Source: Lepidostoma basale (taxonomy: Eukaryota > Arthropoda > Insecta > Trichoptera > Lepidostomatidae). Taken from it: a DNA stretch of 64,000 nt. Each line of letters begins with the position of its first letter. The first letter of the stretch is position 1. Shown piece by piece: positions 49,906 through 60,014 of this stretch. The notes below the pieces were generated by a model. That model saw only the letters and a list, made by a program, of their open reading frames with translations, made no database searches and was not told the origin of the DNA. The translations under genes and the position numbers were made by a program. Location of the stretch: assembly GCA_022606425.2 (NCBI GenBank), contig JAHDVF020000240.1, forward strand, positions 4,425,501 to 4,489,500, written 5' to 3'.

Positions 49906-50427
49906 GCAGTTATTTATGTTCGGCTAAATGAGTGCCGCGAAAGCGAAGGTTTACATTTGAACATTTAAAAATTGTCTTAAAAACTAAATATAAACTTTCT
50001 TTTTAGACATGCTGCATTAAAATTAAAATTAAATCAGGCGGTACTGGTCTCTTATTTCAGCGAACTCCTTAGTTAGTTTAACCCTTAATTATTGCATTAA
50101 ATTTATTTGCTTATGCTTGGCTTCGCAAGTCGTAATTAATTAAAGCTCAAATGGACTTACACTAGTTTCAACGTACCGGAAAAGCGAAGCCAACAATTTG
50201 AAAAACCCACCCCCGCGCTAAATTAATTTTCGCTTACAGTTGCAGCGATGTCATTTGTGCGAATTTGCCCACACCCCTTACGTTAGGGTAGGGTGACATT
50301 GGAAAACCTCGTACCCGAAGAAAATGTAATATTTTTTGATAATGAAAAATTTAAAACAATGGAAAAAATGTATTATTAGAAATATTGCAAAGTCAACTAA
50401 ATATGTACTTTTCATAATAATAAAAAA
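49906..50427. other. No recognised gene
   Basis: AT-rich, unassigned. Contains two GCGAAGCC-type phrases but no ORF. Confidence 0.35.
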
Positions 50428-50552
50428 CTAACTAACCATCACGCCATTTCCCCGGAGGGGTAGGCAGAGAGGATGAATCGCCACAATGCTCTGTCCTGGC
50501 ATACCTCTCAGGCTTCCTCTACATTCATAATAATAATAATAATAATAATATG
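50428..50552 (-). mobile_element. Alpha-LINE 3' tip followed by (AAT)n
   Basis: The complement of the last 30 or so codons of alpha (50428-50527) is followed by an (ATA)n microsatellite at 50527-50552. Confidence 0.7.
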
Positions 50553-50640
50553 CTAACTTTTAAAGCGCCGTTTTTGTGATGTAATCACCTCAAGGGCGCA
50601 TTAAGACGTGTTTTAAATCTAAAAATCTAAATGTGACCGC

Positions 50641-51414
50641 TTAACCGTCGCGTTGCCATGTGGTAAATTGAGTTTCCACTGCCAATTTAAAGTTGATTTT
50701 CTTAAAACCTATGGACCCTAATATTATAAAAAAAATTGTTATCCTCCATTGAAGTGTTTTCAATATTTCGTAATAAAAAAAAAAGCAAAAAATTACTTCC
50801 TTCATCCCAAAAAAAAATATTTTCTAAGACTGCCCTCACCTTCATTCGTGTTAAGGTAGAATTTGTTTTGCTTATATTTACAACTTTATCAAAAGTGACA
50901 AATACTTACTCGCTGTTTTGAACGTATTATAAATTATATCTTTGACCTTTTCAATATGTACGTAATCATACCACTGTGGACGGAAACGCAGGACGCAACT
51001 TAATAATATCAGAACTGTGAAAATATTAACACTTTACCGAAAGGGACAAATATTAATACGTACTCGTTGTCTTGAACGTACTATACATTTTGCCTAGGTG
51101 CCTTTATCGTCGCCCCGCCGGCCGCGGCGCGCAGACAAGTTTATACCCGTATGTCCAGTCGCCCGTATGCTGTGACGCATTACATATCAGAAATCGCATG
51201 GTTCCAGAAAAAAATTAATAATGATATGTTTTTCAAATAATCCATGTATGTTATAGATATCGATCTATTCCTAATGAAATTCCCTACAAGATGACGTAAA
51301 TTATATTTTGATTTATCTAGTCATATGCTTGATATTTAGATAAAGTTAGCGGTAAACTGAACTTACCACATGGAAGCGAGCGTTTTGTTTTGAACACGGT
51401 ACGTTAAGGGTTAA
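50641..51414 (+). mobile_element. P-MITE copy 2
   Basis: TTAA-bounded, 774 bp, aligned with 3102-3894 throughout. It has a small deletion around the GC-rich patch (CGCCCCGCCGGCCGCGGCGC). Confidence 0.88.
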
Positions 51415-51419
51415 AAAAC

Positions 51420-51650
51420 GATTGGTTTAAAAGTATAGTAGAACAAAGTATAAATGTTTAAATTGGGTATGAAATATGAAAAAGATGGGTTTTCAATTTA
51501 GTTCTGAAATCTGTCGGATCATTTATGCATCTAAGGTGTGAAGGGAGATTGTTCCAAGCTGATGGACCAGCTACCGCGAACGCTCGATCCCCGAAATTTG
51601 TACTGGGGCAACGCTTCGGCTCAACTAATCTTCCTATTGCTGAGGAGTTC
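51420..51650 (-). mobile_element. CR1-like LINE C terminus
   Basis: The minus strand reads RLVEPKRCPSTNFGDRAFAV, AGPSAWNNLPSHLRCINDPT and DFRTKLKTHLFHISYPI plus stop. FGDRAFxVAGPxxWNxLP...FKxxLKTxLF is the classic CR1/L2-type C terminus. Fused in frame to alpha sequence on its right. Confidence 0.88.
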
Positions 51651-51827
51651 GCACATCGTTCAGAATTCATACATCGTAACATGCACGCACCTCGATTATT
51701 CCGACTTTGAATGTGGCCGCCTTTTAGTAATTGATTAATTTGGTCATGCCATGTTTTTTTCGATCGTCCTCGGCTTCTTTTTCCACTCACGCTGCTTGTG
51801 TACAACTTTTTAACCATTCTGGACTCA
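51651..51827 (-). mobile_element. Alpha-LINE fragment
   Basis: The minus strand reads MVKKLYTSSVSGKRSRGRSK, KTWHDQINQLLKGGHIQSRN and NRGACMLRCMN. It runs in frame into the CR1-like piece, giving a chance chimeric ORF of 119 codons. Confidence 0.85.
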
Positions 51828-51985
51828 TTAATGGACTGTCACACTTTAACCGATGTGTCACTCCATCCTTCTCTTTTCGCCCCGCGGGAGACGCGGTGTG
51901 ATGCGTTGTGAACCTCATCGCCACCAATAGGCATCTACCGCGCACACTTCGATCGTCCAACATCCACAAAATAAAATCTTAAACA
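51828..51985 (-). mobile_element. S element without tail
   Basis: ATGGACTGTCACACTTTAAC to CATCCACAAAATAAAATCTT is the S middle. The terminal (CTAA)n and the last 55 bases are missing. Confidence 0.75.
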
Positions 51986-51999
51986 AATAAGTTACATTA

Positions 52000-52460
52000 A
52001 TTAATTGTATCTCAATAGAGACGAAGATGCAAATTGGAAACAGAATATGGTTGATCGAGGTGTTTACAGGACTTATGACCTGTCATTGGTTGAGTTAAGC
52101 GCACGCTTACGTAATACAACATTCCCCATTCCACCTTTTTTCTTACGACCACCATGTCTGACAAATTTTTGGAAGTTGTATATATGTTAATCTGTAACAC
52201 CACATTTTACATGGTAGTTTTTCAATCTACACACTAACGCCATCTATAAAAATTGTATTTTAAGCATTTAGCAGAAAATCTTTAACGCAATGTGAAAGGC
52301 TACCGCCATTAGCGCATTGCTAGAAACCGCCTGGAGATGTCACTCAAATCTATATGCTATAATTTGGACCAGTTTTTTTTGTTTTTTACAACATTTTGAA
52401 TGTATACAAATACTTGTAGACGAATACTGGATTTTACCCATTGCGGGTTATCAATTCAAT
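52000..52460 (+). repeat. A-repeat, full unit
   Basis: Head TTAATTGTATCTCAATAGAG through to the tail ACCCATTGCGGGTTATCAAT. Most similar to 1234-1670. Confidence 0.85.
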
Positions 52461-52469
52461 CAAAATTAA

Positions 52470-52540
52470 TTCTTGAATTGATAACCCGCAATGGGTAAAA
52501 TCCAGTATTCGTCTACATTCAAAATGTTGTAAAAAATAAG
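52470..52540 (-). repeat. Inverted solo A-repeat tail
   Basis: TTGATAACCCGCAATGGGTA mirrors the preceding tail, giving a tail-to-tail palindrome around 52440-52500. Confidence 0.75.
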
Positions 52541-52552
52541 TTACATATTTAT

Positions 52553-53209
52553 TAACTAACTAACTAACTAACTAACCATCACGCCGTCTCCCCGAAGGGG
52601 TAGGCAGAAAGAATGGACTGCCACGCTTTTCTTTCCTGACATATTTCTCTCGCTTCCTCAACATTCATACATCGTGTCATGCACGCGCGTCGACTTCTTT
52701 GACTCCTCACATGTCCGACATTCAATATTTGATTTATTTGATCGTGCCACGTTTTCCTCGGTCTTCCTCTATTTCTGGTTCCATTTACATCATTAAAATA
52801 TTTTTTTTTTTACCATTCTTTCTTCATTCATTCTTTTAATATGTCCAAACCATCTTAATGATCCTTTCATTATTTTGTTCATGACACCATCATTCGCACC
52901 GCATTCACTTCTTATATTTTCATTCGACACTCTATCATACGCAGAGTATCCACAAATTCTTCTAAGAGATCTCATTTATACTGCATTTATTCTACTTTCA
53001 TCCTTCTTTTGCCAGTTCCATGCTTCGCTTCCATACATAAGGGTCGGTACAAGAACACCATTGTGCACTGCCATTCTAGCTTTTTTGGATAGGTTTTTGT
53101 TTGCGATAACAACTTTAAGTGCACCATTCACTTTGTTGCCTGCCCCAACCCTTCTTTCAATATCCCTCTCCACTCACCCATCTCTTGTAAACATACTACC
53201 TAAATACAC
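52553..53209 (-). mobile_element. Alpha LINE 3' end with probable 7-bp TSD
   Basis: TATTTAT at 52546-52552 and 53210-53216 fits a TSD, though it is short and AT-rich. The minus strand reads GSMFTRDG-type, MERDIERRVGAGNKVNGALK, NWQKKDESRINAV, then after a TAT-to-stop-type change MRSLRRICGYSAYDRVSNEN and GSLRWFGHIKRMNEERMVKK. Very close to 30003-30690. Confidence 0.88.
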
Positions 53210-53216
53210 TATTTAT

Positions 53217-53514
53217 ATTTGTAATAATTGCAGTTATTGTGGTGTTCTCTAGGTTCACGAAGGAGAGTAATTCCGTTGCCGGCAGAGAGTAAAATATTGG
53301 GCTGTACATTACCGCAGCTTCACAATGGCGCCGGGTACCCGGGACGATCCTAGACACGCCTTAATCACAGGGAATTGTAAACCAGGCCGCAGTCGACATT
53401 CGTTCATCGTTTGAAGTTAACGTTTCAATTAACCAATACGAAAAAAATCTGTACCAGTAAAATTAACCGCAAATAAATGTTATCAAAAATACTTCGATAA
53501 CTAACTTATCAATA
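53217..53514. other. No recognised gene
   Basis: Moderate GC, includes GCGCCGGGTACCCGGGACGA. I cannot assign it. Confidence 0.35.
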
Positions 53515-53586
53515 TTTTTTTTAATGTATACATATACTTGTATACGAATACTGGATTTCACCCATTGCGGGTTATCAATTCATTAT
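53515..53586 (+). repeat. A-repeat tail left of a P-MITE
   Basis: GTATACGAATACTGGATTTC and CCCATTGCGGGTTATCAATT end just before the P-MITE. The matching A-repeat head starts exactly at the other side of the MITE. Confidence 0.8.
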
Positions 53587-54394
53587 TTAACCGTCGCGTT
53601 GCCATGTGGTCAATTGAGTTTCCACTGCCAATTTAAAGTTGATTTTTCTTAAAACCTATGGACCCTAATATTATAAAAAAAATTGTGATCCTCCATTGAA
53701 GTGTTCTCAATATTTCGAAATAAAAAAAAGCAAAAAATTACTTCCTTCATCCTAAAAAAAAAAATTTTTTAAGACTGCCCTCACCTTCATTCGTGTTAAG
53801 GTAGAATTTGTTTTGCTAATATTTACAACTTTATCAAAAGTGACAAATACTTACTCGCTGTTTTGAACGTATTATAAATTATATGTTTGGCCTTTCCTCA
53901 TACGTAATAATACCAATTGTGGACGGAAACGCAGCACGCAGCACTTAATAATATCAGAACTGTGAAAATATTAACACTTTACCAAAAGGGACAAATATTA
54001 ATACGTACTCGTAGTCTTGAACGTAGTATACATTTTGCCTAGGTGCCTTTATCATACGTAAAATTATAGCGCCACGGCCGGCGCGCGGCGCGGCGGGGCG
54101 AGACAAGTTCATACTTGGTGTCAGTTGTTCATATGTTGTAGCATTGCTGTGTCGTCAGTCTATATCAGAAATCGCATGGTTCCAGAAAAAAATTAATAAT
54201 AATATGTATTTCAAATTATCCATGTATGTTATAAATATCGATCTATTTCTAATGAAATTCCCTACAAGATGACATAAATTAAATTTTGATTCATCGAGTC
54301 ATATGCTTGATATTTATAGATAAAGTTAGCGGTAAACTGAATTGACCACATGGGAGCGAGCGTTTTGTTTTGAACACGGTACGTTAAGGGTTAA
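53587..54394 (+). mobile_element. P-MITE copy 3, inserted at an A-repeat junction
   Basis: TTAA at 53587-53590 and 54391-54394, 808 bp including both. The right TTAA is also the first four bases of the A-repeat head TTAATTGTATCTC. The GC-rich patch is in a different arrangement (CACGGCCGGCGCGCGGCGCG). Confidence 0.88.
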
Positions 54395-54900
54395 TTGTAT
54401 CTCAATAGAGACGAAGATGCAAATTGGAAACTGAAAATGGTTGATCAAGGTGTTTACTGGACTTATGACCTGTCATTGGTTGGGTTAAGCGCACGCTTTA
54501 TGTAATTAAAACATTCCCCATTCCACCTTTCTTATGACCATGTCTGACAAATTTTTGGAAGTTGTATATTTGTTAAAGTCCAACACCAGAATTCACATGT
54601 CAGTTTCAATGTATATGTATACATTCAAAAAAATATTGTAAACATATCTGGTCAAAGTTTGGCATATAGATAGGAGTGACATCTCCAGGCGCCTTCTAGC
54701 AATGCGTTAATGGCGGGGTAGCCTTTCACATTGTGTTAAAAAGATGTTCTGCTTAATGCTTAATAAATATAAAATCTTCATAGATGGCGTTTGTATGTAA
54801 ATGATATAGATTGATCTAAGAGATTAACATATATAATCAAATCTCATAAATGGCGCATTGAAGCTGACATGTGAATTCTGGTGTTGGACTTTAACAAATA
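54391..54900. repeat. A-repeat plus inverted A-repeat
   Basis: Plus-strand head and body (54391-54605) meet a minus-strand body and tail (54608-54900). CACCAGAATTCACATGTCAG and CTGACATGTGAATTCTGGTG are mirrored, and a tail fragment (TATGTATACATTCAAAAAAA) lies at the centre. Confidence 0.8.
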
Positions 54901-55304
54901 AAATACAAAAAAAAAATCTAGGTCTTCCCTTTTTTATCCCTAGATTTTACACAATATTATCCATATTTTATATAAAAGTGATCATTTTATTACATACCTA
55001 ATGAAAATAATAGTAAACCAGTGTAATATAATTATTTATAGCGTTTTACAAACAAAAAATAACACTTTTGAATATCACGTTTGTACAGAAAATCATAAAC
55101 CGACAGTTGGAAACAGTCGAACGCACATCTAGTACAACCAGAGACATCTAGCAAGAAGTTTGACAACTAGCAACGCGGATAATAGATAAAACTTTAGTAT
55201 TATTGCTAGAAGCAAGACATATTTTATTATTTTGTTGTTTTTTATGGCGAAAGATTATTTTGGATCATATATGAGGCAGTATGCGGTAAGGGGTTAATTC
55301 CTTT
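54901..55304. other. No recognised feature
   Basis: AT-rich, no gene supported. Confidence 0.4.
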
Positions 55305-55915
55305 TTGGGGTGACGTGGTGAGAGTTGAAAGATGGTGGAAGTTTCAACGTTTATTCTCAATCACAAGTAATCATACATTAATAGTATTATGTACTCGTAA
55401 TGGAGCGAGGATGGACGGCGGAGTAACTCCACAGGGTGTCGATAGCAGCGGGGTGGAGATCGGGCGGCGAGCAGCTGAGGACGATGTTACGCTGGGCGGT
55501 AGTCGGTCAGCTGAAGCGAAGACTTGCCAGAAGCTGCGTGATGTAGCAGAGTGGCTTCGTTGATCGGCGGGAGGGAGTCCGAGATCCCTCGTGACGTAGA
55601 CTTGATAACGTAGACTCGTGTCGGTTAGAAGTCGGAATTATGACTGACGTGTGGAGTGGATGGCTGTACGGCTTTTATATGTTTTGCTTCCTTTGCACAC
55701 GATACTCTACCGGACAACCTCTAGTAACCTTTGTGTATGAACCCGGGCCCTGATTCATCATTTTTCGCAATCGGTCATCGGCTTCGTTAGGCTGAGAATC
55801 TATTGTGTCAGATGTATTGACTGTCCATGCAATGTATTTCGCCATTGTAATATGCTGGTACAGCAGTCTGAGTCCATTGCCTCTACTCGTGTGGTCCCAA
55901 AGTCATGCATGGTTT
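55305..55915 (-). mobile_element. Solo-LTR-like repeat L, copy 4
   Basis: Complement of the L repeat, with the CTCTCACC end at about 55312, TTTTATATGTTTTGCTTCCT and CCGGGCCCTGATTCATCAT blocks and the far end near GGGGTTAACAAACC. The plus-strand 82-codon ORF here is not conserved in the other copies. Confidence 0.6.
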
Positions 55916-55984
55916 GTTAACCCCATAACTTTATGGTCAAGATAATTTTTTATTTATTTCTTAAATAAATATTATAGTTAAAAA

Positions 55985-56562
55985 ATAATAGACCACCATA
56001 CTGTTTTTCCTGACAAAGTTCTCTAGCTTACTCAATATTCATACATCATGTTATTCACGCCCGTCGATTTCTCCGACTTTTCATGTGGTCGACATTCATG
56101 ATTTGATTGATTTGATCATATTAAGTCTTCCTCGATCTTCTCTAATTTCTAGTGACAAGATGTATGAATGTAGAGGAATTTTTCCGACTCCTCACGTGAC
56201 CGACATTCAATATTTGATTAATTTGATCGTGCCACGTTTTCCTCGGCCTTCCTCTATTTCTAGCTCCATTCACGCCGTTAACATATACCTTATTTACCAT
56301 TCTGTCTTCACTCATTCTTTTCATGTGTCCAAACCATCTTAATGACCCTTTCCTTATTTTGTTCACAACACTTTCATTCGCATCATATTCACTTCTTATA
56401 CTTGCATTTGTCACTCTATCATATACAGATTTGCCACACATTCGTCTTAGAGATCTCATTTCTACTGCATTTATTCTACTTCATTCTGATCAAAAGTATA
56501 TGTTGACGATGTAAATGGAAAATGAAATAGAGGAAGACCTAGGAAAACGTGGCACGATCAGA
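55985..56562 (-). mobile_element. Rearranged alpha-LINE pieces
   Basis: 55985-56152 (minus) and 56187-56478 (minus) overlap in content: RSRKNS, KTWHDQINQILNVGHVRS, GSLRWFGHMKRMSEDRMVNK, MRSLRRMCGKSVYDRVTNAS. A 35-bp plus-strand bit (CAAGATGTATGAATGTAGAG) lies between them. 56490-56562 (plus) reads VYVDDVNGK, a stop, NRGRPRKTWHDQ. At least three joins. Confidence 0.8.
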
Positions 56563-56794
56563 CGCGAAACATCCTGTAGGTGTTGAAAGTTCTATGGTGC
56601 AACGGAACAGCGGAGAGCGAAGAGAAACACACTATAAAGAGGTATTTACATGTGTAAAATCTAAATCGCTTAGCGAAGCGAGCAAATATTCACAGGGTGT
56701 ACCTTACAGCGTGCCCATGTTACAAGATTCTTTGAAATTTGCGCGGGAAAATAAAACGCGGGAAAGCGAAAGAGACAATTATTTTTAGACAAAA
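56563..56794 (+). other. Unrecognised 79-codon ORF
   Basis: The ORF 56549-56788 includes SEASKYSQGVPYSVPMLQDS and ARENKTRESERDNYF. It starts inside alpha sequence and ends just before an S element. It may be chance, and I claim no function. Confidence 0.25.
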
Positions 56795-56954
56795 ACTAAC
56801 TAACTAACTAACCATCACGCCGTTTCCCCGAAAGGGTAGGCAGAAAGAATGGACTGTCACACTTTAACCGATGCGGCACTCCATCCTTCTCTTCTCGCCC
56901 CGCGGGAGACGCGGTGTAATGGGTTGCGAACCTCATCGCCACCAATAGGCATCT
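56795..56954 (-). mobile_element. S element, truncated
   Basis: (CTAA)n, then the complement of the GC-rich 3' part ending at GGTGGCGATGAGGTTCGCAA and AGATGCC. Confidence 0.8.
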
Positions 56955-56956
56955 CT

Positions 56957-57960
56957 TATTAGACAAGGTTCTTTATACAACCATGGTTCGCTCACATCTT
57001 GAATTCGATCTCCTGTTTGGTTTCCTTACTATTCCGCACATATCCAACGCATTAAAAGAGTTCAAAAAATATTCCTCAAACATATCAATTTCAAAACGTG
57101 CAGGTCTTTTTCTGATTATATGTCGGCCCTTGCATTTCACTCCTTAGACTATCTCGAAGACAGACGAACACTAAACGATATGATGCTACTTCACAAAATC
57201 ATACATTTCAGAATTAATAACTCCGAACTTCTTAAAAAATTGACCATTAATACCTCTATGTATCGTACAAGACACACCGCGAGCCAAGTATTCCACCTTC
57301 CTGCTTATCGCACCAATTAGGCTCAGAGCGCGGCAATGTACCGAATATGCGACACTTATAACAATTTTTTTTTGTGGTGTATGTTTAATGCACTTGTCAA
57401 CAATGGAGATTGACAAACAGATATGGAACAACAAGTCAACATCAAGAAGGTATATGTAAACGGCGTGAACGGAGCTAGAAATAGAGGAAGGCCGAGGAAA
57501 ACGTGGCACGATCAAATCAATCAAATATTGAATGTCGGACACGTGAGGAGTCGGAGAAATCGACGTGCGTGCATGACGAGATGTATGAATGTAGATGAAG
57601 CGAGAGAAGTATGTCAGGACAGAACAGTGTGGCGTTCCATTCTTTCTGCCTACCCCTCCGGGGAGACGGCGTGATGCTTTATAACAAATATTTTAATGCA
57701 ATCGATGTTTTTCACCTAAACGAAATTTTAATGATTTTAAAAAAATAGTTACAGCAACTTTTCGGTGTGTATAGTGCTATAATGTTATATTCCTTTACTT
57801 GTATTATTATTATTATATTTTTGTTAATTTTTATACTATTACCTTAGTAAGTTTTATCTTGATTTTAGTTTAGTTAAATCTCGTTTCATAAGTCTATAAC
57901 GTTAACTCTGTTCATTCATTTATATTTGTGGTAAAATAAATGCTGCAAAACTCCTTATTA
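56957..57960 (+). mobile_element. CR1/jockey-like LINE 3' end, split by a chimeric insertion
   Basis: The left part reads MVRSHLEF, then RIKRVQKIFLKHINFKTCRS, MSALAFHSLDYLEDRRTLND, MMLLHKIIHFRINNSELLKK and YRTRHTASQVFHLPAYRTN to RICDTYNN. It resumes at 57688 as KYFNAIDVFHLNEILMIFKK plus stop and a 3' UTR of about 220 bp. The break carries a 9-bp TSD (TTATAACAA at 57356-57364 and 57679-57687). Confidence 0.88.
57365..57678 (+). mobile_element. Chimeric insertion: mariner 5' piece fused to alpha 3' end
   Basis: 57365-57442 matches the 5' region of the mariner at 57969 (GTGGTGTATGTTTAATGCNC, TTGTCAACAATGGAGATTGA), including the start of its ORF. 57443-57678 is the alpha 3' end: KVYVNGVNGARNRGRPRKTW, ILNVGHVRSRRNRRACMTRC and SILSAYPSGETA. 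Both lie between one pair of TTATAACAA repeats, so they inserted together. No (TTAG)n tail is present. Confidence 0.85.
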
Positions 57961-58014
57961 AATTTATACGAGGTCTGTCCTTTAAATACGCGAACTGCGT
58001 TGCTCGGGTGGTCT

Positions 58015-58110
58015 TCATTTGAAATTCGCACAAGAGCACTGGCTACTTTGTTGCCAGGTGAGCCACTAAATGAATCCGTAATCACTAAACCACCGAGGTA
58101 AACGTACTGC
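58015..58110 (-). mobile_element. Small LINE-like scrap in the mariner 5' region
   Basis: The minus strand reads EQYVYLGGLVITDSFSGSPG then NKVASALVRISNEDH, resembling the VYLGG...GNKVxxAL post-palm block of LINEs. Too short to place in a family. Confidence 0.4.
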
Positions 58111-58539
58111 TCGAACGGGGAATTTTTTCGTGGTGTATGTTTAATGCTCTTGTCAACAATGGAGATTGACAAACAGATATGAAACAACAAGTCAACATCA
58201 AATTTCTGATGAAACTTAGGAAAAAATTATCGGGAAATTCATGAAATGTTAAAGGCTGCTTATGGAGTTAAGACACTGAAGAAAACTGCCATTTTTTAAG
58301 TGGATCAAGGGTTTTGGAAACGCCAATAATAGACAAAAGTAGCGTAGACTCCATAAAATAAATAAAAATAAAATGACTGCAAGGACGATGCAAGTTCAGG
58401 ACGTCCGTCGACTTCCTGTGTTGGTGAAAACATTGAATGTGTTTGGTCTGTTATGCTTTCCAATAATCGATTAACTGTTCGGATGATTGCTGATGAACTA
58501 AATTTAGGGAAATCGTCTGTGAATATGATTTAAACAGAA

Positions 58540-58893
58540 CATTTCATCATCATTATCAGCCGTCTGTCATTCACTGCTGAATGTAGGCCTCTCCCAAAGC
58601 ACGCCAACGCCCCCTATCCATTGCCGCTCCAATCCATCTAGGTCCAGCTATCCTCTTCAGATCGTCGGTCGTCGGATTCCAAGCATGGCTCTTTTCATGG
58701 CACGTTGGGCGACCTTGAATCTGTAGACTAGACCTTTTGTCAGTGTCCACGTCTCGGCTCCGTATGTCATGACTGGCAAGACGCACTGGTTGAAGACTTT
58801 AGTCTTGAGGCATTGTGGTATGTAATATGACTATAATAATTTTCCAAAGGCCGCCCAACCCAACTGAATTCTTCGGTCGGCTTCTTTTTTGAA
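58540..58893 (-). mobile_element. Gamma-type LINE inside the mariner
   Basis: The minus strand reads TEEFSWVGRPLENY-like sequence, PQCLKTKVFNQCVLPVMTYG, AETWTLTKGLVYRFKVAQRA, MKRAMLGI, then jumps to DDLKRIAGPRWIGAAMDRGR and EAYIQQ. About 50 codons between MLGI and DDLKRIAG are deleted. Confidence 0.8.
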
Positions 58894-59260
58894 ATTGAGA
58901 AAATCATGATAATGCGCTTTCACATTCATCACTGATTGTCCGCCAGTTTCTGACCCGTAATGCGATCTCTGTGATTGATCATCCTTCCTATTCATCAGAT
59001 TTAGCCCCTGGCGACTTCTTATTGTTCCCGAAATGTAAAAAGGTCATGCGGGGGCGGCACTGGGACGACGTTTAGACGATTAAACGTGAAACGAAAAAGC
59101 AGCTGAACAGCGTGACTCTTGAAGACTTCCAGGAATGTTTTGAACAATGGAAACGGAGGTGGGATAAGTGCACTGATACAAATGGGGAGTATTTTGAAGG
59201 AGATAAGATTGATCTACCCTAAATTTTGGAAACAAAAGTGTATTTATTGGACAGACCTCG

Positions 59261-59644
59261 AACCTTTCTTTATATACAAAATTATTCTGTACGTATGTAG
59301 ATGAACTCCTCCTAAACGGCTGGACCGATTTTGATGATTTTTTTCATTTGTGTTTGAGTAGGTCCCTGGATGGTTTAAATTTACAATTGGGCCCGGTTGG
59401 TGACTGTTAAAACCTTCTGTAAGTTCATGAATAATTGACTGTCTGAGAATAATTCATAATTATGTTTGTTTACCATAGATGGCGCTGATGTCGAATTCTG
59501 TGTTTAAGCATGCGAAAATCACTTGCGTTGTTGCTTGAAGCGTGGCGTAGATTTAAAATTCTATTCGCTGTGTTTCGATATTCCATGGAATGACATTTTT
59601 CGCCATGTCATTATCAAATTACATTTGCACGTCATTATCAAATT
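59261..59644. other. Repeat-like segment, no gene
   Basis: Contains AACTCCTCCTAAACGGCTGG followed by ACCGATTTTGATGA, a phrase common in dispersed arthropod repeats. Also CATAGATGGCGCTGATGTCG, similar to a phrase in the A-repeat. Not classified. Confidence 0.4.
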
Positions 59645-59732
59645 ACATTACGCATTCACTTCTTATACTTGCATTTGACACTCTATCATATACAAATTTA
59701 CCACACATTCGTCTTAGAGATCTCATTTCTTA
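59645..59732 (-). mobile_element. Alpha-LINE scrap
   Basis: The minus strand reads EMRSLRRMCGKFVYDRVSNA then SIRSE. Confidence 0.75.
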
Positions 59733-59739
59733 TCACATT

Positions 59740-60014
59740 TTTTGACATTTTACTGATAATTGGATAATTTTCGTTTCCGTTTTTTTCGCGGAATTTGGAT
59801 TTGCATTTTGTGTCATTTCCTTGATATTTTTCCATCATTTGAATTATTCAAGTTTCGCCCGTACTGGGAAAGTTCCCGAAGTAAACGTTGATATATTAAA
59901 GAAGTTTTGTCTATTAGTAAAATCCTGCGCTTATGGAAGTAAATTAACTTAATTTTTCAATGGAGGCAGCTTAGAATAAAAGTTGGCCGTGTTTTTATAG
60001 GCGGGATGATGAAG
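59740..60014. other. No recognised feature
   Basis: AT-rich, nothing supported. Confidence 0.4.

Larger units (their letters stand above)
57969..59260 (+). mobile_element. Mariner relic with both terminal inverted repeats
   Basis: The left end CGAGGTCTGTCCTTTAAATA and right end TATTTATTGGACAGACCTCG are inverted repeats. TA precedes the left end. The N-terminal part (58190-58540) reads REIHEMLKAAYGVKTLKKTA, FKWIKGFGN, SGRPSTSCVGENIECVWSVM and NNRLTVRMIADELNLGKSSV. The C-terminal part (58890-59250) reads HDNALSHSSLIVRQFLTRNA, DHPSYSSDLAPGDFLLFPKC and NSVTLEDFQECFEQWKRRWD. The middle is replaced by a gamma LINE. Stops and frameshifts are present. Confidence 0.9.

Noticed and set aside
51458..51817. 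119-codon ORF as a novel fusion protein
   Set aside because: It joins alpha and CR1-like LINE fragments by chance at 51651. Both halves are truncated and no promoter or start context supports expression.
55315..55563. 82-codon ORF in repeat L
   Set aside because: The frame is not conserved in the other three L copies, so it is not a gene.
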